DNA from: Rhytidiadelphus loreus
Taxonomy: Eukaryota > Streptophyta > Bryopsida > Hypnales > Hylocomiaceae
Assembly (NCBI GenBank): GCA_947034895.1
Contig: OX344762.1
Location: 51,067,087-51,131,086, forward strand
Reading direction: 5' to 3'
Length of the DNA: 64,000 nt
Program-made: the position numbers and the translations under genes
The notes under the pieces: model-generated
Databases searched by the model: none
What the model saw: the letters and a program-made list of their open reading frames with translations, nothing else
What the model was told of the DNA's origin: nothing
In this document: in pieces, positions 11,972-24,260 of the stretch
Position numbering within the stretch: position 1 is the first letter of the stretch
Layout: every line of letters starts with the position of its first letter

Positions 11972-12764
11972 TTAACCCCTAACTACTTGAGCGACAATAG
12001 GTGGTTGCTCTAAAATTTCAACTTATTTGTATGTAGGTTGTTAAAATTTCTTTGACCATTCTAAATATTTACAAGCAATATTGAAGGTTAACTATTGGAA
12101 GGTCTTATATTTCACTAGAAAAAATAAATACTTGATTTTTGAAAGGTCCTCAAGAGCAAAACTTGCCAATTTTACTTCATTTCCAAGCTTTGAGCAAAGC
12201 TTGTCAATTTCACTTGATTTAAGATCTAAAAAATGCACTTATCCATTTGCTTTGAAAATGGTCCCACTGAAAAGAGAAAAGTGTTTTCATGATTTTCACC
12301 ATTGAAAATTAAAACATGCAAGTATTGGTGTGGAGTTATTTGCAATTTTTACTTATAAAAAAACTTGTATTTCAACAATTGCAAGGTAGATTGTGTAACG
12401 AGTTTAATGGCTCTTCATTTGAACTTAAGGTTTTTGGAAGTGCATTTTAGTGTGCTAACACAATTTCTTGTTGTTCATATCACCTCCAATCCCAAAAAAC
12501 TCTTATATGCAAATTTCTCAAACATTGTAGGAAGAACAACATTTTAAAAATAGGATACATACATTTTTCTTGTTATAATCTCATAACTTTTATTCAATTC
12601 CACACTTAAAAAATGGTATGTAGACTAATAAGTAAGCTCTTTAAACATCTATACGGTTAGATTTTGAAAAAATAATAATTTTCTTCATTCAAGATAACTA
12701 TAAGTCCATGCTCTTTTTTCATAGGAAAAACACACTTGGAAAAGATTAGTCACTCAAGGGTTTA
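11972..12764. mobile_element. TTAA-flanked element, 0.8 kb class, copy A
   Basis: The left end is TTAACCCCTAACTACTTGAGCG at 11,972. The right end is eroded (AAGGGTTTA at 12,756-12,764; the expected TTAA reads TTTA). The interior from about 12,080 to 12,740 is clearly homologous and collinear with 15,720-16,395. Examples are the TTTACTTCATTTCC, GAGCAAAGCTTG, ATCTAAAAAATGCACTTATC and AAGTCCATGCTCTTTTTTCATAG blocks. No transposase open frame; the 60-75 codon frames inside are not conserved between copies. Confidence 0.6.
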
Positions 12765-13797
12765 CTTCGACAATGGCTCTAATCCCATTGGATGTATGCA
12801 TCCAATTGTGTATTTATTTTTTACTTTAAAACATTGACTCTACATTTTAAATATTTCTATGCAAGTACATATAATTTCAACCAAGATTTTAATTCTCTTA
12901 TTGAAAGAACCCAACCTAGAGATTCTTACTTAATTTCTACAAGTCTTAGGAAAGTAGGAAAATGTGGATTTAGAGCTCTTTGGACAAAATAAGTGATTGC
13001 ATGCATGAGAGGAATTGATTAAGACAAAAGATCAGTATTTTTGTAAGTTTTTCTTTTTTTCCCATTCCTTTATAAAAGGATTTATAGCCTGTGACAAAAA
13101 TGAGTGACAACGCTAGTAACATGGCAGAAGAGTAGACAACATCTTTATTTTCAACAAAATTTGGATGTTTTTCACCTAATTTCTGCAATTTCTATAATAA
13201 AATCTTGAAAACATTTATAATGAACCTAGATGGTGGATGGTACAACTCTTAATTACTAAATGCAAATCATCAATAATTAAGGATTGATTTTGGGTTCAAT
13301 TACAATGAGTAGTTCATGCAAGGTTGAAACTTTAAGCAACCCTTTACAAGTTTGAGTAGTCCCTTGCTCAAGTCTTGGTGTAAATCATCCATTTAAGAAT
13401 TTAAAAAATTCTTATTTGATCTCATATGTTGTAAGCAATTTTGAAGAGTTTATTAGAGGATTTTTATTTGTTTGAATGCATATTATTTTGTTTTTCACTC
13501 AAAGATATAGGACTTTTCAAATTTGAATTAGATTTCTACAACATGATAAATGAATATAGTCATCTTAAAATGATAAATCATTTTATTTTAAGTTGTAAAA
13601 GGCCTAAAGTCTAGTAGATGGATTGTGAGTATTTTCAAAAGTTTATTGTGGGAGCTAAATGAAATGGATGATGTATCTTCAAATATTTTGAAAATACAAT
13701 TTTTGTTTACTTTTTAGAAATGTGACTAGCACAATTATAGAAAAAAATAAAGTCTAAATTACATATTTGCCCATTGGATCTCCCTTAGGATTTCTAC
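12765..13797. other. AT-rich spacer, no gene seen
   Basis: Only short, unsupported open frames. It ends with GGATTTCTAC (13,788-13,797), the target duplication of the next element. Confidence 0.45.
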
Positions 13798-14046
13798 CAA
13801 CGGTGCTGGTATATGAGCCCAAGAATGCAAGCTTGTGAGCATTGAGCCTACAATATAGTTACCTATTATATAGATACCACACATTATAAATGGTGTATAT
13901 ATTATAAACACCTATAATATGGGTATTTATAACATATGCATCCTATAATTATTGACGGTTTCTATAGTATATACACCTATAACATAGGTGTGTAGTATTT
14001 TAGGCTCATAAGCTGACACTCCTATCCTAACATAATAGCACCCCTT
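13798..14046. mobile_element. Small Mutator-like MITE with 10-bp target duplication
   Basis: A 249-bp unit flanked by the direct repeat GGATTTCTAC (13,788-13,797 and 14,047-14,056). The left terminus CAACGGTGCTGGTATATGAG resembles the ends of the large element at 20,712-24,078. Subterminal GAGCCTAAAA-type words face each other near 13,820 and 14,005. The interior is a run of AT-rich partial palindromes (TATAATA, ATAGGTGT). A target duplication of 9-11 bp is the hallmark of Mutator-like elements. The outermost bases of the right end match the left end only moderately. Confidence 0.55.
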
Positions 14047-14056
14047 GGATTTCTAC

Positions 14057-15021
14057 TTCAAGATTCCTCTTTTGTGAAGTCAATCTTGATGTTAAATTCC
14101 CTTTAGATCTTATTAGTCGTCATTTTTGTGGACATGTTTGTTATATAGTCTATCATGTTAGAGTGTATATGCTTTCAAAGTGATCACCACCACATTGTCT
14201 TTACTAGTACATTTGGCTAGATCAAACCTCCAAGAATGAATAGTGATAATGCCCAAATTCATAAACAAAGTATAAGTCAATAGCCTAAAAACATATCTAC
14301 TAGTACCCCATCCTATCAAAATGTAGGATCATGTAGGTTGGGCTTATTTAGTTCACTCAAAAATTCACTATGCACTAGCACGACAAATCCATCATGTTAA
14401 TTAAGCCAACATACTAATTGGAAAAAATTATTGTTATTTAAAAGTTTTTTCTCATTTTTTTTTTCTCATTTTTCTTCATTTGTCCAACCATTAGACTTGG
14501 TTGTTTTTGTAGCCCCTTTTATTAATGCAATGGTTTACCATTTGTTTGGAAAAAAAGAGGCAATTGTCCATTCTATAATGCCATTGTAGAAAAAAAGAAA
14601 TATAACCACAAAAATGTATTAACGGCTTGTATACATGATTAAGTGTGTTGATTTGGAGTAACATGTATATTTGAACTTTAAAATTCTATGAAGAATGTAT
14701 TAGGAATTCTAATCTTAATCTTTTCTTTTTTAAATTCATTGATTTGATTTGCCTCTACTAAAATTACTTCGCACACTAGCATTGTTGGATTATAGTGATC
14801 TACTATTTGGAGTATAGTAGATGTTCTAAATTGTTTCTTCAACTTATAGGTACACATTGCTTTTGGAGATGTACACAAAGTAATGATGGCGGTTTTAGAC
14901 AGTGGACAATTGTGGGCAATGTATTGTATCCATGTTATGAATAGGATAGTAACTTAGTTGTGCAAACTTAGTCAGATAAACTGTACATAATTCAGACCCT
15001 CAATGAAAATTATAAGATCCT
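14057..15021. other. AT-rich spacer, no gene seen
   Basis: No supported feature. A phrase near 14,858 is shared with the spacer near 2945. Confidence 0.45.
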
Positions 15022-15252
15022 TTAACCCTTAAACGCCGAAGGTGGGACCTTCAAAATCTTCCTTTTCTATTACCGTATGAATCATTGACCTCCTGAATTG
15101 CAAAAGTAGTTATTTGGAAGTCAAACTACTGTAGAAGATCTTTTTTTCCAAAACAAATTTAGAGGATGAATAGTTGCACTTTTGTCCTACACAGTTTGAT
15201 TCCTTGTCATCCATCGGACACAAAAACATCTGCCTCAACGTTCAAGGGTTAA
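15022..15252. mobile_element. TTAA-flanked MITE, 230-bp class, copy 1
   Basis: TTAA at 15,022-15,025 followed by CCCTTAAACGCCGAAGG. The right end is CAACGTTCAAGGG then TTAA (15,249-15,252), so the reversed right end is CCCTTGAACGTTGAGG. The copy at 44,781-45,010 is collinear with only scattered differences, which suggests fairly recent spread. No coding capacity. Confidence 0.75.
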
Positions 15253-15597
15253 TTAGGGATATTTGTATCAAAGAATGAGTTGTTCACTTGTTTGCTTGCT
15301 CCCCCCTCCAGTAAATTTGAAATCATGTTCTTTTTTATCTCACACAAGTGTTTGGAGACTTTGAACGTACTTTACATGGGATCACTTTTTACGTGGCCCT
15401 CAATATTCACGTAAGGCTTGGATTACTAGTAACTGTGCATGTGATTTAGTTAGTGGGCTAGGCTCAGCTTTTGGCTTTGAATTCTTAATAATATGAATTT
15501 ATTGTGATGAGAAGTTGATACTATTTTGTATAAATGTAGAATTTAATTTATGTACTAATCATGGAAAGGCATATGAAAATATCAGTAGAGATATCTG

Positions 15598-16416
15598 TTA
15601 ATTCCTAAATGCCCAACCAACCATATATGGTCCATCTGAAATTTCAGGCTCATTTTGGTACGGGCAGTTAAATTTGTTTGATCGTTTTAAAAAAAATTGG
15701 GTAGTTTTTAGGGTTTACTATTGAAAACTTTTATTTCTCACTGAAAAAGGTAAACATCTTATTTTTGAAAGGTCTTCAAAGTCATGTATGTTCATTAGTG
15801 GAAGAGTAAAGCTTGCTAATTTTACTTCATTTCCCAACTTTGAGCAAAGTTTGCCAATTTCACTTGATTTGAGATCTAAAAAATTGTACTTATCCATTTG
15901 CTTTAAAAAGGTATCAATGTAAAGTGTAAAGTATTTTGATGGTTTTCACCATTGAAAATTTAAACATACAAGTGTTGATTTGGAGTTATTTGCAATTTAT
16001 ACTTACAAAAAAAAATTGCATTTCAACAATTGCAAGGTGGATTGTGTAATGAATTTGATAGCTTTTCATGTGAAATTAAGTTTTTTGTAAGTACATTTTA
16101 GTGCGCTAAAACAATTTGTAGCTATTCATGTCCCCTCCAATTCCAAAAAAAAGTTATGTGCAAATTTTTGAAACATTGTAGGGAGGGGCAATATACTGAA
16201 AATAGAAAATGTACATTTTTCTTCTTATAATCCCACAACTCCTATGCAATTTTGCACTCAAAATTAGTGATCATACTAATAAGAAAGCTCTTTAAACATT
16301 TATACAGTTAGATTTTGAAAAAAAACACAATTTGCTTCATTGGGGTTAATTATAAGTCCATGCTCTTTTTTCATAGTCAAAACACATTTAAAAGGCTTTG
16401 GGATTTAGGAGTTTAA
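15598..16416. mobile_element. TTAA-flanked element, 0.8 kb class, copy B
   Basis: TTAA at 15,598-15,601, then TTCCTAAATGCCCAACC. The right end is GGCTTTGGGATTTAGGAGTT before TTAA (16,413-16,416), whose reverse (ACTCCTAAATCCCAAAGCC) mirrors the left end. The interior is collinear with copy A (11,972-12,764) for about 650 bp. It sits only 345 bp downstream of a 230-bp class element. Non-coding. Confidence 0.65.
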
Positions 16417-17193
16417 GTTCAACTCCAAGATTTTTGTTGTGTTTTTCCTTTGACTTCCAATAAGTAGGTGTAATTACAACCAATGGAGCACACCTTACAA
16501 CTCTAAACTAATTGCAATTGTTTCAACTCAATTTTTTAATCAATTCAAAGATTGAAGTTAAAGTATTGAATAAAAGATATAGAGATTTCAAGTTGATCAT
16601 AAGTTCATCCAACTTTGAGAAAGAAGGTCAAATATATTCCATTCTTTAAATTAGTTGCAAGCTTCTAAATTCAAATGAACATTCAATTTCAAAGCCCTCC
16701 CTAAGGTATTGACATTTGTGACCAAATGAGGAAGACACAGAACCTTTCCAAATATGTGTCCTAGCATTTTATTGAGTGCCTTAAGGTAGGAATACTATAA
16801 ATGGCACCCCCCTCCTAATGGCACAATAGGGTGTTCTAAAACCAACAATAGCTAGCTTTGATGTTGATTTGAAAAGATTCGATTTGCTGAAATTTGATTG
16901 GCTTAAACTTTATTAGGAACAAGTTCCAAGGGAAATTGTTTTAGGTGAAGCTATGAGACAAGAATGGGGTCCGTATGAGAAATCTACATTTATATTCAAT
17001 AAAATATTCTTTTTTTAAGATTTCTTTTTTCTTTTTTTTTGCATTCTTCCTCATCCTTATTTGTGCACACAGTGAGCTGAATTTCTCAATGAATTTTCCA
17101 TATCTTATAGGCTAAAATGCTTATTTTAACTGTTTATGGTATTCCTACCTTAATTTCCCTCAAAGCCTACCCCTCAAAGCTATATGACTTCCC
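16417..17193. other. AT-rich spacer, no gene seen
   Basis: No open frame, RNA gene or repeat could be supported. Confidence 0.45.
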
Positions 17194-17593
17194 TTGATCC
17201 ATTAAGGACTAGTTGACCACTTTCTAGTCAAAATTGACACTTTTTCATTGGTAGAGAGAGTTTTACAATGAATTTGGATACGGACAAAAGAGGACGGGTG
17301 TGGGGAATTGTGAACTGAATGCATTGGGACAAGAATCATGATAGTCTATGCTAGTATGTGATTTTGGGGGTAAAAAAATGAACAAAATATTGGCTAAAAA
17401 TGCAAAAATCTATACAAAAATCAATGCAAAACTTGTCATGCATTTATTGCAACTCCCCAAGCATTCACGCAAAATCCATCGGTTTAGTCAAATCTCTAGA
17501 ATGCATCATGTTTGGTATTTTTTTCCATGTTCTGCTTAAGACCACAAATCATCTTGCTCGTCCTAAAATCAACCACAGTCCTTAATGGGTTAA
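17194..17593. mobile_element. TTAA-type element, about 400 bp
   Basis: The right end read in reverse is TTAACCCATTAAGGACTGTGG. The left end is TTGATCCATTAAGGACTAGTTG, i.e. the same terminus with the TTAA changed to TTGA. Inverted ends with shared ATTAAGGACT and a 400-bp non-coding interior fit the TTAA group found elsewhere in the window, though the interior is not obviously related to the other classes. Confidence 0.5.
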
Positions 17594-18258
17594 GAAGCTT
17601 AAACTCCACTTTGGATCTCTAGTTGCTCTTGCACATAACATTCAACACAATCCAAACTCAATGTACATTCTTTTTGATACATGTGTCGAATCAGTGGAAT
17701 TGAATCAAGAATTTGCAAAATGCTAAGTAAGCTAACGACATCTAAAATCGCACAATGAAGCAATTCGGCATGTTCCCATTATTATATTAGAATTTTTTTT
17801 GTGGAGTCATGTTGGTAGTAAAAAGAGGATGCTAGATTCTCTTGGAATGCATTTTTGGAAGACCATATGAATAAATTATGAATTCTCAAAGTGCTAAAAA
17901 TAGGTGTTCCTAAAAGTGACCGTAGACTCTCATGAATAGTGAGAGTACATTCTAGGCAAGAATCTCTAGTGTGCAATTTTAGATAGTGGTTCATTTTAGT
18001 TGTAGTTACCTTATCGTGGGGAACATCTCACACAAAGATCACATGGAAATCAAATGTATTGGTGGTGACTTCTTAGATAATTTATTGAATTCAAATGTAT
18101 TAAGATTTATTGATTTCATTTCATCACTTTTTTATTTTTTTATTGAGAAAAATGAAACAATGATTTCATTTTTAAATTCATGAAAGATCATGGAAAAAAC
18201 TTGATGGCATATTCAAAATATTATTTTCATATTGCAAAGTGAAACATATGTTATTGTG

Positions 18259-18903
18259 TTAAACCCTTCCAAAAGATTTACTTATTTTACACTAAGAGTT
18301 TTATAGCATTTTAATTTTTAATTTTACTAAAAAATGCTAATTTAAGATTATAATGCTTTTTATAAGTAGTCATTATTAATAATATAATTCCAATGATGAC
18401 TTTTATGTTCAAAATAGTTTGGGCTTTGAAATGTACAAGGTTTGTTTTTATCAAATTTTGATTGTAATAGGTAAGATTTTTATAGGCAAGAGGTGTGCAC
18501 CATCCTCCAAAGGTAGCACAACTATTTTAATTATTTAATCTTGCTATGAGTGCTTTGCATGCCCTTTCAATGACCTTTCATCAATTTGTCTATGATGCAT
18601 TATATTACTAGCAGTTTGAATTTGTACATTTGCTTAATATCTTTTCATACGAATTCAAAAAAATAAAGAACAATTAAATAGATTGCCGTATTAATAAAAT
18701 ACAATAAAACTATACAAAAATTAAATTTCCAAAAATTGATTGAATTCATCATTTCACCTTAGAAGGACGTTGAGGACAATAAGTGCACTATGGATGACTT
18801 TCTCAAGTAAAAACTTGAAATGCGCCCATTTGTTATTTTGTTTGAACATTGAAGCATTTTTTATTGAGTAACTATGAAGGACATGGTGACTTTTAAGGGT
18901 TAA
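18259..18903. mobile_element. Possible TTAA-type element, about 645 bp
   Basis: TTAA at 18,259 is followed by ACCCTTCCAAAAG. The sequence ends with TTTTAAGGG before TTAA (18,900-18,903), giving weak facing ends (CCCTTCCAAAAG against CCCTTAAAAGTC). No second copy was found, so the pairing may be accidental. Confidence 0.3.
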
Positions 18904-20339
18904 TTCATGTAAAGGTCAAAATTAGAGTAGCCTATATTTTTATATATTAAAAAATTTATAGTACATTAGATGATCAAAAATAGACATGACTAAAGCCATG
19001 GAATTTTGAAGCCCATTGAAGTCATGAAGTTTAAAGAAACACAACTCAAGCCTTGATTTAATTCCTAGAAGACCAAACAATGATTTTTTGCAACATAGCA
19101 ATTTTAGACAAGTACCCAATTCCATTAATTAATTCAAGTAGGTCTTCTAGAACCTTTGAGTCACTATGCATTCAAAAGATAGGTCCACAATGTTTCATTA
19201 GTGATCCTTGTCTTTTGAGCACATAGTGACTTAGAGGTTATAGACTTGAATTAATTATTGGAACTACGATAAGAAATAAATTTTTTTTAATTCCCAAACC
19301 CAATTCAAGCCAACCAACTATTATTTGTAATTTTAGATTGCAACTTCGTATGCAATCAATTTGGGATATATTTTTGTATTTTTGTATCTATATTATTTGT
19401 ATTTGTATTATCAGATGGCATACCATTTCCACATTAGATGGCTCCCATTTCCAGATCAGATGGCTTCAAACTTCGTGCATTTCCAAATTTGGACGACATT
19501 GGGGGTACTTTCAATATATTTTCTTTAAATTGGATGGCCAAGAATTTTGGTAGGGAGGTGGGGTTTCATTGGCAGGTGGGTAGCATCTTTTTAGGAGATA
19601 GTTTGAGTAGAATTACTATTTAGTTTAGTGTTATTTTTTTATTTTAAAAAGGGGTGACCATTAAAAGAAAAACGGAGGGAACATTAATTTGGCTAGTAGG
19701 GCCGGTGCAACTTGGGCGGCATGCTAAGCATTAAGTGCCATTTAGAATGATAAAAATCACTAGAGCAAAAAATGTTGTTTTTACACCAAGTATCTAAAAA
19801 ATCTTGGCAAATGGTTTGCTACTTGTTCTTACTACTGAGGTGGAATAGGGAGAGGAGATGATTCCTATGGGCCATGCCGGCGAGGATTGATTCTTTCTAG
19901 GCAAGTTGATAGATATGGTCAATGTTGGCAAGTTGATTGTCAAATGCCTTGTGATTCTTGGATCACTAGAGGTGCTAGAAAATAGAGGAATGGATAATAT
20001 TGCTGGCAATGTTGAAGGGTGGGGGTTGTAGTTAGTTCAATGTTAGCCGGTGCCTTTTAGAAAATAATTGTTTGGAGTATGAAAATGAAGGATCCAAAAC
20101 TAAACAAAGTATTGGTAGGATTGGCAACCAATTGGTGTATAAAAATAAAAGGTGGATATACAATTGCTTTTATGCAATTGTTAGATTTTAACCACTTGTC
20201 ATTTCAAATCGTAGGCTAATATCCAGATTACTGGAGGCAACTATGTTCTTGGATAAGGTAGATATTGCTTTAGGATTGGATGATGTGGGTCTTAAATTAC
20301 TTGGACATAGCAAGGATGGAGTATCACTTTAGGGTTGGT
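18904..20339. other. AT-rich spacer, no gene seen
   Basis: A lone terminus-like phrase TTAATTCCTAGAAGACC followed by AAACAATG..TTTTTTGCAACATAG lies near 19,058. It matches the end sequence of the large TTAA class (3715 onward), so a truncated copy probably begins there. No gene is supported. Confidence 0.45.
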
Positions 20340-20489
20340 ACTAATGGCCAACCTGTACTCCATTGTCTGTGTCTACTGGATGTAATGAAATTTTGGAGTT
20401 TAGTTTCAAAATTGACATGTCTTTGAAAGACAAAGATTGTAGCCTTTGCAAGGAAGTAAAGTGGCTGGTAAGAATTTGATACTAGAGGG

Positions 20490-20711
20490 AATTTGAACCT
20501 AGAGATTTTAATAAGGAAGGGATGCAGCCAATGGCCTTGGAAACACACACCATCTCCTTCTACAAAGAGGATGCAAATTATCAAAGCAACTCCAAAAACT
20601 TCCCAAACGTTGAAGTACCGTACAATCAATGATAGTAGTGTGACAAGTGTACAAGACATATCCTAGGGTGAGAATTAGATACAAGAGGAAATTTGAACCA
20701 ACAAATTTTGA
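20490..20711. repeat. Tandem unit (about 190 bp) interrupted by the Mutator-like element
   Basis: A unit beginning near 20,490 (TTTGAACCTAGAGATTTTAATAAGGA...) is repeated starting near 20,690. The second unit is split: its first part ends at 20,711 and its remainder resumes at 24,079 (CAAATTTTGATAAGGAGGGGA ... CTCCTTCTACAAAGAGGATGC ... TTTACAAGACAT). The intact first unit therefore shows what the target looked like before insertion. Confidence 0.7.
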
Positions 20712-21681
20712 CGGGGATGCTAGTATGTGAGCCTAAGAGCATGAGCCTGTGAGCCTATGAGCCTATGAGCCTGTGAGCCTATGAACCTGTGAGCCTCCAA
20801 TTTTTTTTTTCTTTTTAGAAATTATAAATCCATTGAGGACCTATGACCGTAGAATTAGATGAAAGGATGTATAGTCCGACTAAACAACAAATAAATATGC
20901 TACTAATGATTTTGTACCAAAACATTGAACCACGGGCCTTTATATAAATTTAAAGGATGAAAATGGTCCACCTATTTTATTTTATTTTTTTAACTATGCT
21001 TTAAATTTTTTAGAAATATCTTGAATATGAAAAAAATAAAATGAACATAGTAGATATATTTTATACACCAAATAAATGTATTAACCCTTAATTTTCTAAA
21101 TGACCATTTTGCTAATTGATGTCCCTTTTTTTTAACTATCTTTACTTAAATTTTATTTATTTATTAAATAAAAAACATTTTTAATAAATAAAAAACATGA
21201 TTAATTCAATGGAAGTAGTTTAATTGAATTCTAAGTTAAATTTCATTTTCTAGAATTTCATAAAGTTCAATGGTGGAGTGTGATTTAAGATTCATGTTTT
21301 ATTGTTCAATTTGGGCACAGGATGAAGTTTTAGGCATTGAATGAAATTGTTGCCACATCATACACAGGTCAATTCAATTTGAAAAACAAGACAATAGAAA
21401 TCAAATATCAAATCATGAAAATAAAGTGATTAATGGCTGGAGGTAGTAAGGTGAAAATTTTCAGCATGCAATATATGGATTCTACTATAGGTGAAAGATA
21501 AGATTAGTGGAAAATAATTATTTTGAAGTATGCGGAAAAATAAATAAAATGAAGAGAAGAAATTGTCGAATTCAACAAGAATTAATTGAGCAAATTGATG
21601 TAAAAAAATAATTTTTTTTTACACAAGTCGAAATGTTCAAAGATAATGTATAATAAAATAAATTCTCGATGAAAACCTAAA

Positions 21682-21747
21682 GGAAATTTTACAATGATAC
21701 TTTGTGAGGATGGAGGAAATTTTACAATGATACTTTGTGAGGATGGA
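21682..21747. repeat. 33-bp perfect tandem duplication
   Basis: Two identical 33-bp units in tandem (each GGAAATTTTACAATGATACT followed by TTGTGAGGATGGA), inside the Mutator-like element. Confidence 0.9.
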
Positions 21748-22065
21748 GGGTAAAGAGGTGGTTTTATAATGAAATCCATTGTTCCTTATGAACCTTCAAA
21801 GGATATGGGATAATTTGAAGATTAAACTCCTACTAATCTTAAAGATTAATATATCCCACATGCGTTGCTTCACCTCCTACCATCCAATTTGTATAAAGAT
21901 CTTATCTTCTTCAATTTTATAAACATCCAAATAAGTGACTCTTGAGGCTTTGTGATGAACATTTTGGATTTTATTCAATATAATGTTGAATTTCCAAAAT
22001 ATTCAACATGAAAGTGCCAACCTTATCCTTTACTTATGGTGGTATGTAGAAAAAAAATTGTGGTC

Positions 22066-22920
22066 TTTCAAACCCTCGCTGTTAACGGCGGGGGTAACAA
22101 GGTCCATACAAGAAGCGAAGTTGGATCCTTTGAAAGCATAGCCGCTAACGGCGGGGGGTAACAAGGTCCATAAAAAAAACAAAGTTGCATCTCCAAACCC
22201 CCCGCCGTTAACGGCGGGGGGTAACAAGGTTCATAAAAAAAAAAAAATTGCATCTCCAAACCCCCGCCATTAACGGCGGGGGGTAACAAGGTTCATAAAA
22301 AAAACAAAGTTGCATCTCCAAACCCCCCCGCCATTAACGGCAAGGGGTAACAAGGTCCATTAAAAAAAAAAATTGCATCTCCAAACCCCCGCCGTTAACG
22401 GCGGGGGGTAACAAGGTCCATAAAAAAAAAATTGCATCTCCAAACCCCTGCCATTAACGGCGGGGGGTAACAAGGTCCATAAAAAAAACAAAGTTGCATC
22501 TCCAAACCCCCATGCCGTTAACGGCGGGGGGGAACAAGGTCCATAAAAATAAAAAAAATTGCATCTCCAACCCCCCACCGTTAACGGCGGGGGGTAACAA
22601 GGTCCATAAAAAAAAACTATATCTCCAAAACCCCGCCGTTAACGGCGGGGGGTAACAAGGTCCTTAAGAAAAATAAAGTTGCATCTCCAAACCCCCCACC
22701 GTTAACGGCGGGGGGTAACAAGGTCCATAAAAAAAACAAAGTTGCATCTCTATATCTCCTGCCGTTAACGGCGGGGGGTAGCAAGAGCCATCGAAGAAGC
22801 GAAGTTGGATCCTCTAAAAGCACAACTGTTAACAACGGGGGTAGCAAGGTTCATTGAAGAAGCGAAGTTGAATCCTCTAAAAGCGTAGCCGTTAACAACA
22901 AAGGATAGTAAAGAATACAT
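22066..22920. repeat. Palindromic minisatellite, about 61-63-bp unit, about 14 copies
   Basis: Each unit has a GC-rich palindrome centred on GTTAAC (CCGCCGTTAACGGCGG, extended by C and G runs), then GGTAACAAGGTCCAT, an A-run with AAACAAAGTT, and GCATCTCCAAA. Central units are nearly identical. Those at both edges (22,066-22,190 and 22,760-22,920) are diverged and share a different spacer (GAAGCGAAGTTGGATCCT), the pattern expected from unequal exchange homogenising the centre. A stray unit lies at 22,985. Minus-strand open frames reading LLPPAVNGGG are by-products of the unit length and are not genes. Confidence 0.9.
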
Positions 22921-24260
22921 GATCTATAGTGTTTGACTAAATCCTAACATTTGTTGCCCTAAATTGCAACCCTGAAAATTGCACCCGTCAACAACTGGGG
23001 GTAGCAAGGCACCTTCAAATCTTTGAAATCTAAACATTTCAAGCTAAATTTCAAGATGCTATTGTAGTTTTGAGGTCATAAATGACTCAATATGCATCTG
23101 TTTTTTATATGCTATATACCGTTGGAATCGTGCTTTCAAAGTGCAAGAAATGATATAAAGTTTCAAAATTTGTCTTTAACAAAAAATTACACATACATTC
23201 AAAGTTAATATCAATTGGGGTAATTATTTCCTTACTATCTTGTTTGAACTTCTAGCATGTAGGTGCTATTATTATATTTTTGTTTGGTACAAACCCTAAC
23301 CAGAAGGTTTATAATATTACACTTTGCAATTTTCCATGAACTTGTACTTGTCCTCATTATGGAAATATAAATGAGGCCTCTATTGGAAAACGTGACATGT
23401 ACATAAACTACAAACACATTTATTATATCTTTCATTATTTGTGTAAATTTGATTATTAGACACATTCATCTACGCTCCTATCTTCAACTTAGATGAAATA
23501 AAGCAAGTAATTGTTGTTGCTAGAATCATCAAGACGTGTGAGTATTCAAGTTAGTTGGTAGATAATAGCATAATATGAAGTAGATACGTAGTATCAATAT
23601 ATTATCTTCAAAATCTCTAAATTCAAGTAAAAAAGTATTATTTTCATATTCCAATATGTATTCTTTGTTGCAATGAAAGAATATTTGATTATGTACACAA
23701 TGCTCTACATCCTACAATATTTTCACTGCATTTGTTTTCCTCTTATCTTTAGAATTCACTATAAATTATATATAATCTCACTTGATCAATCCACCCTCAA
23801 ACAACCTCTTAGAATGTAATACGAGATGTAATATAAACTTCAAAACATGCAATAGCACCAACTTTCCAAGCTTTTAGATATAAAATCCACGGGCATAGGT
23901 CCCATGGTAATAGGTCATTTCTTCTCTAGACATAGCAATTTTGGTGAAAAAAATCAGTCTTTTAACTTTTTAATAAAAAATATTTACAAATTACATCATA
24001 TTTTACATTTCTAGGCTCTAGGCTCACACAATCCCTGCTCACCGCTCTTAGGCTCACGCTCACACGCTAGCGTCGTTGCAAATTTTGATAAGGAGGGGAG
24101 GCAATCATTGCCCTTGCATCCCCTTGTCTCCTTCTACAAAGAGGATGCAAATTACCAAAACAACTCCAATTTTTTTCCCAAATGTTGAAGTACTCTACAA
24201 TCATGATTAATGATAGGAGTGTGACAGCTTTACAAGACATTCTAGGAATTCTAGCATGTC

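Larger units (their letters stand above)
20712..24078. mobile_element. Mutator-like (MULE-type) non-autonomous element, 3.4 kb
   Basis: Flanked by the 10-bp direct repeat CAAATTTTGA (20,702-20,711 and 24,079-24,088). The ends are CGGGGATGCTAGTATGTGAG on the left and, reversed, CAACGACGCTAGCGTGTGAG on the right. Both run on into AGCCTAAGAGC words, and the left end then has an array of GAGCCTATGA/GAGCCTGTGA words to 20,798. No transposase frame was found inside. The interior carries a 33-bp direct duplication (21,682-21,747) and the GTTAAC minisatellite. The target, a tandem repeat, independently confirms the boundaries. Assignment to Mutator rests on the target-duplication length. Confidence 0.7.

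Noticed and set aside
22030..22847. Four minus-strand open frames reading repeated LLPPAVNGGG...ATLFFLWT, like a repeat protein
   Set aside because: They arise because the minisatellite unit is close to a multiple of three. Frames shift between units, there is no consistent start or splice context, and A-run length changes break them.
22066..22920. CRISPR-like array because of regular palindromic repeats
   Set aside because: The whole 61-63-bp unit repeats, so there are no unique spacers, and this is a plant nuclear sequence.
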